This document shows positions 61,546 through 64,000 of a stretch of 64,000 nt of DNA, piece by piece. This DNA is from Halioglobus sp. (GTDB lineage: Bacteria; Pseudomonadota; Gammaproteobacteria; Pseudomonadales; Halieaceae). The stretch is from positions 62,712 to 126,711 of the forward strand of contig JAGRIH010000030.1 of assembly GCA_020443345.1 (NCBI GenBank), in the 5' to 3' direction. The notes under the pieces are model-generated. The model saw only the letters and a program-made list of their open reading frames with translations, was not told the origin of the DNA and made no database searches. The position numbers were made by a program, and so were the translations under genes. The number at the start of each line of letters is the position of its first letter. The first letter of the stretch is position 1.

Positions 61546-62520
61546 ATGAATCAGGCACTGTTCCTGCGCGACAACGTCAGCTTTCAGGATGAACATCCGG
61601 CCGCCGGGGACTCTCGCGACGAACTGCTCGCGGGCCTGCGGGCGGAGCCAAAAACCATCGACCCGAAGTACTTTTACGACGCGCTCGGCTCGCGGCTGTT
61701 CGCCCGTATTACGCGCTTGCCCGAATACTATCCCACGCGCACCGAGGTCGGCATTTTGCACCGGCATCGACAGCAGATCGCCGCTCACTGTGGCGTATCT
61801 TGCGTGTTTATCGAACCCGGCAGTGGCAATTGTGAGAAGGTGCGCCTGCTGCTGGACGCCGTGCGGCCGTCCCTGTATGTGCCCGTGGACATCTCCTCTG
61901 AGTTTCTGCGCGCCGCTGCGCTGCAACTGGGCGGCGAGTATCCGTGGCTCGCCATCGCGGCGGTGTGCGCGGACTTCAATGCCAGTTGGGACTTTACCCG
62001 CAGGCTGCCTCTCGGCAAGCGCGTGGTGTTTTATCCCGGCTCGACCATAGGCAATCTGGAGCCGGCTGATGCGGTGCGCTTCCTGGCCCGAGTGAAGGAG
62101 GTCGTCGGCGCGGGCGGCGGGGCCCTGATCGGGGTGGACCTGCACAAGGACAGCGCGTGCCTCACCGCCGCCTACAACGATGCGCAGGGGGTGACGGCGC
62201 GTTTCAATCTCAATGTGCTGCTGCGGCTGAACCGGATTCTGGAGGCGGACTTCGAGCCCGCGCAGTTTCGCCATCGCGCGTTCTACAATACGGACCGCCA
62301 GCGTATAGAAATGCACCTGGTGAGCCAGTGCGAACAGTCGGTGGGCTGCAACGGCTCGCGCCTGCGGCTGCGCCAGGGGGAGAGCATCCACACGGAAAAC
62401 TCCTACAAGTACACGGTGCAGGGGTTTGCCGCCCTGGCCGCCGCCGCCGGGCTGGCGCTGGAGCGCAGTTGGCTAGATGACGAGGCGCTGTTCAGCGTGC
62501 ACTACCTGCGCGCGACCTGA
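61546..62520 (+). CDS. egtD: Histidine trimethylase EgtD
   Basis: 324 residues, SAM-dependent N-methyltransferase making hercynine from histidine. Marks: YFYDALGSRLF, FIEPGSGNCEKVRLLL near the SAM site, VFYPGSTIGNLEP and LIGVDLHKD. GCGGAG lies 5 bases ahead of ATG 61546; ATG 61522 (ATGA overlap with egtB) is an alternative. Two-gene egtBD operon without egtA, egtC or egtE nearby, which is common in proteobacteria. Confidence 0.93.
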   Translation: MNQALFLRDNVSFQDEHPAAGDSRDELLAGLRAEPKTIDPKYFYDALGSRLFARITRLPEYYPTRTEVGILHRHRQQIAAHCGVSCVFIEPGSGNCEKVRLLLDAVRPSLYVPVDISSEFLRAAALQLGGEYPWLAIAAVCADFNASWDFTRRLPLGKRVVFYPGSTIGNLEPADAVRFLARVKEVVGAGGGALIGVDLHKDSACLTAAYNDAQGVTARFNLNVLLRLNRILEADFEPAQFRHRAFYNTDRQRIEMHLVSQCEQSVGCNGSRLRLRQGESIHTENSYKYTVQGFAALAAAAGLALERSWLDDEALFSVHYLRAT

Positions 62521-62580
62521 GCGCCGGGCCACGCGGCCCGGCCCGGCAGTGCAGGACAGACCGTCTGCCGACAGTCAGTG

Positions 62581-62609
62581 TGGACAGGTCGCAGGCGATC
62601 CCCTACAAT
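62581..62609 (+). promoter_or_regulatory. Promoter of carA
   Basis: TGGACA (62581-62586) and TACAAT (62604-62609), spaced 17, five of six matches in each hexamer, give a good sigma-70 promoter. Transcription would start near 62616. Confidence 0.6.
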
Positions 62610-62620
62610 CTTGCGCCAGA

Positions 62621-62724
62621 TTTCACACGCCCGGACCGTGTGTCCGGCACCGTGTATCCCTGTGCATAACCAGAGCTTGAATCGTGTGAAAAGGCGAGAT
62701 GCGGTTTCCCATCTCGCCTTTTTG
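62621..62724 (+). promoter_or_regulatory. Structured carA leader RNA with a terminator-like hairpin
   Basis: TTTCACACG (62621-62629), right at the expected RNA 5' end, is the exact reverse complement of CGTGTGAAA (62683-62691). The enclosed segment has the hairpin CCGGAC-CGTGT-GTCCGG (62631-62647). Next is AAAGGCGAGATG (62690-62701) pairing with CATCTCGCCTTT (62710-62721), followed by TTTGTG. This resembles an attenuator; the last hairpin may also terminate egtD transcripts. Confidence 0.5.
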
Positions 62725-62777
62725 TGAGCGCCCCGCTGCCGGGCTGCCGTTATGCCACCGACCAGTTGGAGGTTTGC

Positions 62778-63920
62778 TTGTCCAGTCCGGCCATTCTAGC
62801 CCTTGCAGACGGCAGTATTTTCCAGGGCCTGGCGCTAGGCGCCGAGGGCCACTCGGTGGGCGAGGTGGTGTTCAACACCGCAATGACCGGCTACCAGGAG
62901 ATTCTCACCGACCCCTCCTACGCCAGGCAGATCGTCACCCTGACTTATCCCCATATCGGCAATACCGGCACTAACCCGGAGGATGAAGAATCCCGTGCGG
63001 TCTGGGCCGCGGGGCTGGTGATTCGCGATCTGCCGCTGCTGGCCAGCAATTATCGCAGCGAGCAGGGCCTGCAGGACTACCTGAAAAGTCGCGGCATCGT
63101 GGGGATTGCGGGTATCGATACCCGGCGGCTGACGCGTATCCTGCGCGACAAGGGGGCACAAAACGGCTGTGTGATGGCCGGTGCCGCTGTCGACGAGGCC
63201 CGGGCGCTGGCCCAGGCGCGGGCCTTCGCGGGGCTCAAGGGCATGGATCTGGCGCGGGAGGTCTCTGTCGCCGAGCGCTATACCTGGACCCGGGGCAGCT
63301 GGGAGTTCGGTGTCGGGTATCCCGGGCGCGAGGGTACCGCCCTGCCCCGGCACGTGGTGGCCTACGACTACGGCGTCAAGCGCAACATGCTGCGCATGCT
63401 GGTGGATCGCGGCTGCCGCCTGACGGTGGTGCCGGCGCAGACACCCGCAGCGGACGTGCTGGCGCTGCGTCCGGACGGCGTGTTCCTGTCCAACGGTCCG
63501 GGTGATCCCGAACCCTGCAGCTATGCCATCGAGGCGATCCGGGAGTTACTGGAGGCGGCTGTTCCGCTGTTCGGCATCTGTCTGGGGCACCAGTTGCTGG
63601 GTCTGGCCAGCGGCGCCAGCACCGTGAAAATGAAGTTTGGCCACCGCGGAGCCAATCACCCGGTGCAGAATCTGGACGACGGCACGGTGCTGATCACCAG
63701 CCAGAATCACGGTTTTGCCGTCGATGGAAACAGCCTGCCGGCCAATCTGCGCGCCACCCACAAATCACTGTTCGATGGCACACTGCAGGGCATACACCGC
63801 ACTGACAGGCCCGCCTTCGGCTTTCAGGGCCACCCGGAAGCCAGCCCCGGCCCCCACGACGCCGCCCCCCTGTTCGATCACTTCATCGAACTGATGGCGG
63901 CAGCAGCGCAAAAAAGTTGA
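62778..63920 (+). CDS. carA: Carbamoyl-phosphate synthase small (glutaminase) subunit
   Basis: 380 residues. Catalytic triad of the class I glutaminase: C268 in FGICLGHQ, H352 and E354 in GHPEASPGP. The N-terminal domain ([24 protein letters not shown]) is typical. The start is TTG 62778 with a perfect GGAGG at 62768-62772; the frame is open to GTG 62724, but that lies inside the terminator-like hairpin. TTG may keep expression low. It is followed after 6 bases by carB, giving the carAB operon for arginine and pyrimidine synthesis. Confidence 0.95.
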   Translation: MSSPAILALADGSIFQGLALGAEGHSVGEVVFNTAMTGYQEILTDPSYARQIVTLTYPHIGNTGTNPEDEESRAVWAAGLVIRDLPLLASNYRSEQGLQDYLKSRGIVGIAGIDTRRLTRILRDKGAQNGCVMAGAAVDEARALAQARAFAGLKGMDLAREVSVAERYTWTRGSWEFGVGYPGREGTALPRHVVAYDYGVKRNMLRMLVDRGCRLTVVPAQTPAADVLALRPDGVFLSNGPGDPEPCSYAIEAIRELLEAAVPLFGICLGHQLLGLASGASTVKMKFGHRGANHPVQNLDDGTVLITSQNHGFAVDGNSLPANLRATHKSLFDGTLQGIHRTDRPAFGFQGHPEASPGPHDAAPLFDHFIELMAAAAQKS

Positions 63921-63926
63921 TTTCGA

Positions 63927-64000
63927 ATGCCTAAGCGAACCGACATCCAAACCATTCTGATCATCGGTGCCGGCCCCATCGTCATCGGCCAGGCCTGCGA
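63927..64000 (+). CDS. carB: Carbamoyl-phosphate synthase large subunit, 5' end
   Basis: The first 24 codons are visible: MPKRTDIQTILIIGAGPIVIG, then QA. The ILIIGAGPIVIGQ stretch is the conserved ATP-grasp start of CarB. The gene continues beyond the window. It starts 6 bases after the carA stop, in the usual carAB order. Confidence 0.93.
   Translation, partial: MPKRTDIQTILIIGAGPIVIGQAC

Noticed and set aside
62724..63920. GTG start of carA at 62724
   Set aside because: It lies in the T-run of the hairpin, has no ribosome site and adds 18 residues absent from the family; TTG 62778 after GGAGG fits the usual length.
1..64000. tRNA, rRNA, CRISPR arrays, insertion sequences, prophage
   Set aside because: Looked for by eye on both strands; no regularly spaced repeats, transposase, integrase or tRNA cloverleaf was recognised.

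Overview
The window is a densely coded, GC-rich bacterial chromosome segment. Chp-type chemotaxis genes, three large TonB-dependent receptors, carAB, ergothioneine genes and TonB-type energy transduction indicate a Gram-negative gammaproteobacterium. The mix of catabolic MFS, TonB-receptor, UbiD and DUF1302/DUF1329 genes is reminiscent of marine Cellvibrionales/Halieaceae-like heterotrophs. This placement is inference; no rRNA or tRNA gene is present to test it. I saw no prophage, insertion sequence, CRISPR array or replication origin.

Layout. 1-1.9 kb: the 3' end of a CheA-type hybrid kinase, a CheW-like protein and a small unknown protein (type IV pilus Chp system). 1.9-5 kb: small unknown genes, one probable frameshifted remnant, and a protein that joins a chalcone-isomerase-like domain to a TonB C-terminus. 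5-7.6 kb: a cation diffusion facilitator and a TrpB2-type tryptophan synthase. 7.7-18.2 kb: a LuxR regulator, an SDR, a TonB receptor, an MFS carrier, a nitrilase-superfamily enzyme, a one-haem FG-GAP protein and a second TonB receptor, which looks like an uptake and breakdown locus for an unknown substrate.

18.2-40 kb is a catabolic island bracketed by two AraC-family regulators. It contains two flavoprotein plus monohaem cytochrome c pairs (both flavoproteins with Tat signals), a pyruvate/phenylpyruvate-type ThDP decarboxylase, an aldehyde dehydrogenase, a 3-hydroxyacyl-CoA dehydrogenase-like protein, a UbiD decarboxylase, two MFS carriers, a third TonB receptor and a three-subunit molybdopterin/Fe-S/NrfD-type oxidoreductase. 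A plausible reading is oxidation of an aromatic or terpenoid alcohol or side chain in the periplasm followed by decarboxylation and aldehyde oxidation in the cytoplasm. The actual substrate cannot be read from the sequence.

40.6-56.2 kb is one co-directional block: YCF48-like lipoprotein, RND/MMPL transporter, DUF1302 and DUF1329 proteins, a three-subunit molybdenum hydroxylase (FAD, 2x[2Fe-2S], Mo subunits), and then what looks like its own maturation set: XdhC split into two genes, a molybdopterin-binding/nucleotidyltransferase fusion, a SufS-type cysteine desulfurase and a SufU/NifU-like protein. 56-60 kb: NnrS, a MarR-type regulator, an AhpD-like protein, a quinone oxidoreductase and a thioesterase. 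60-64 kb: egtB and egtD (ergothioneine), then carA behind a clear promoter and a structured leader RNA, and the first codons of carB.

Many gene pairs overlap by ATGA/GTGA junctions (MFS-nitrilase, cytochrome-flavoprotein, xdhC halves, mocA-sufS-sufU), supporting real operons. The most interesting points are the twin flavocytochrome modules with different covalent FAD attachment sites, the self-contained Mo-hydroxylase maturation cassette, the Tat-less molybdoenzyme, a 149-bp extragenic palindrome and the carA leader.
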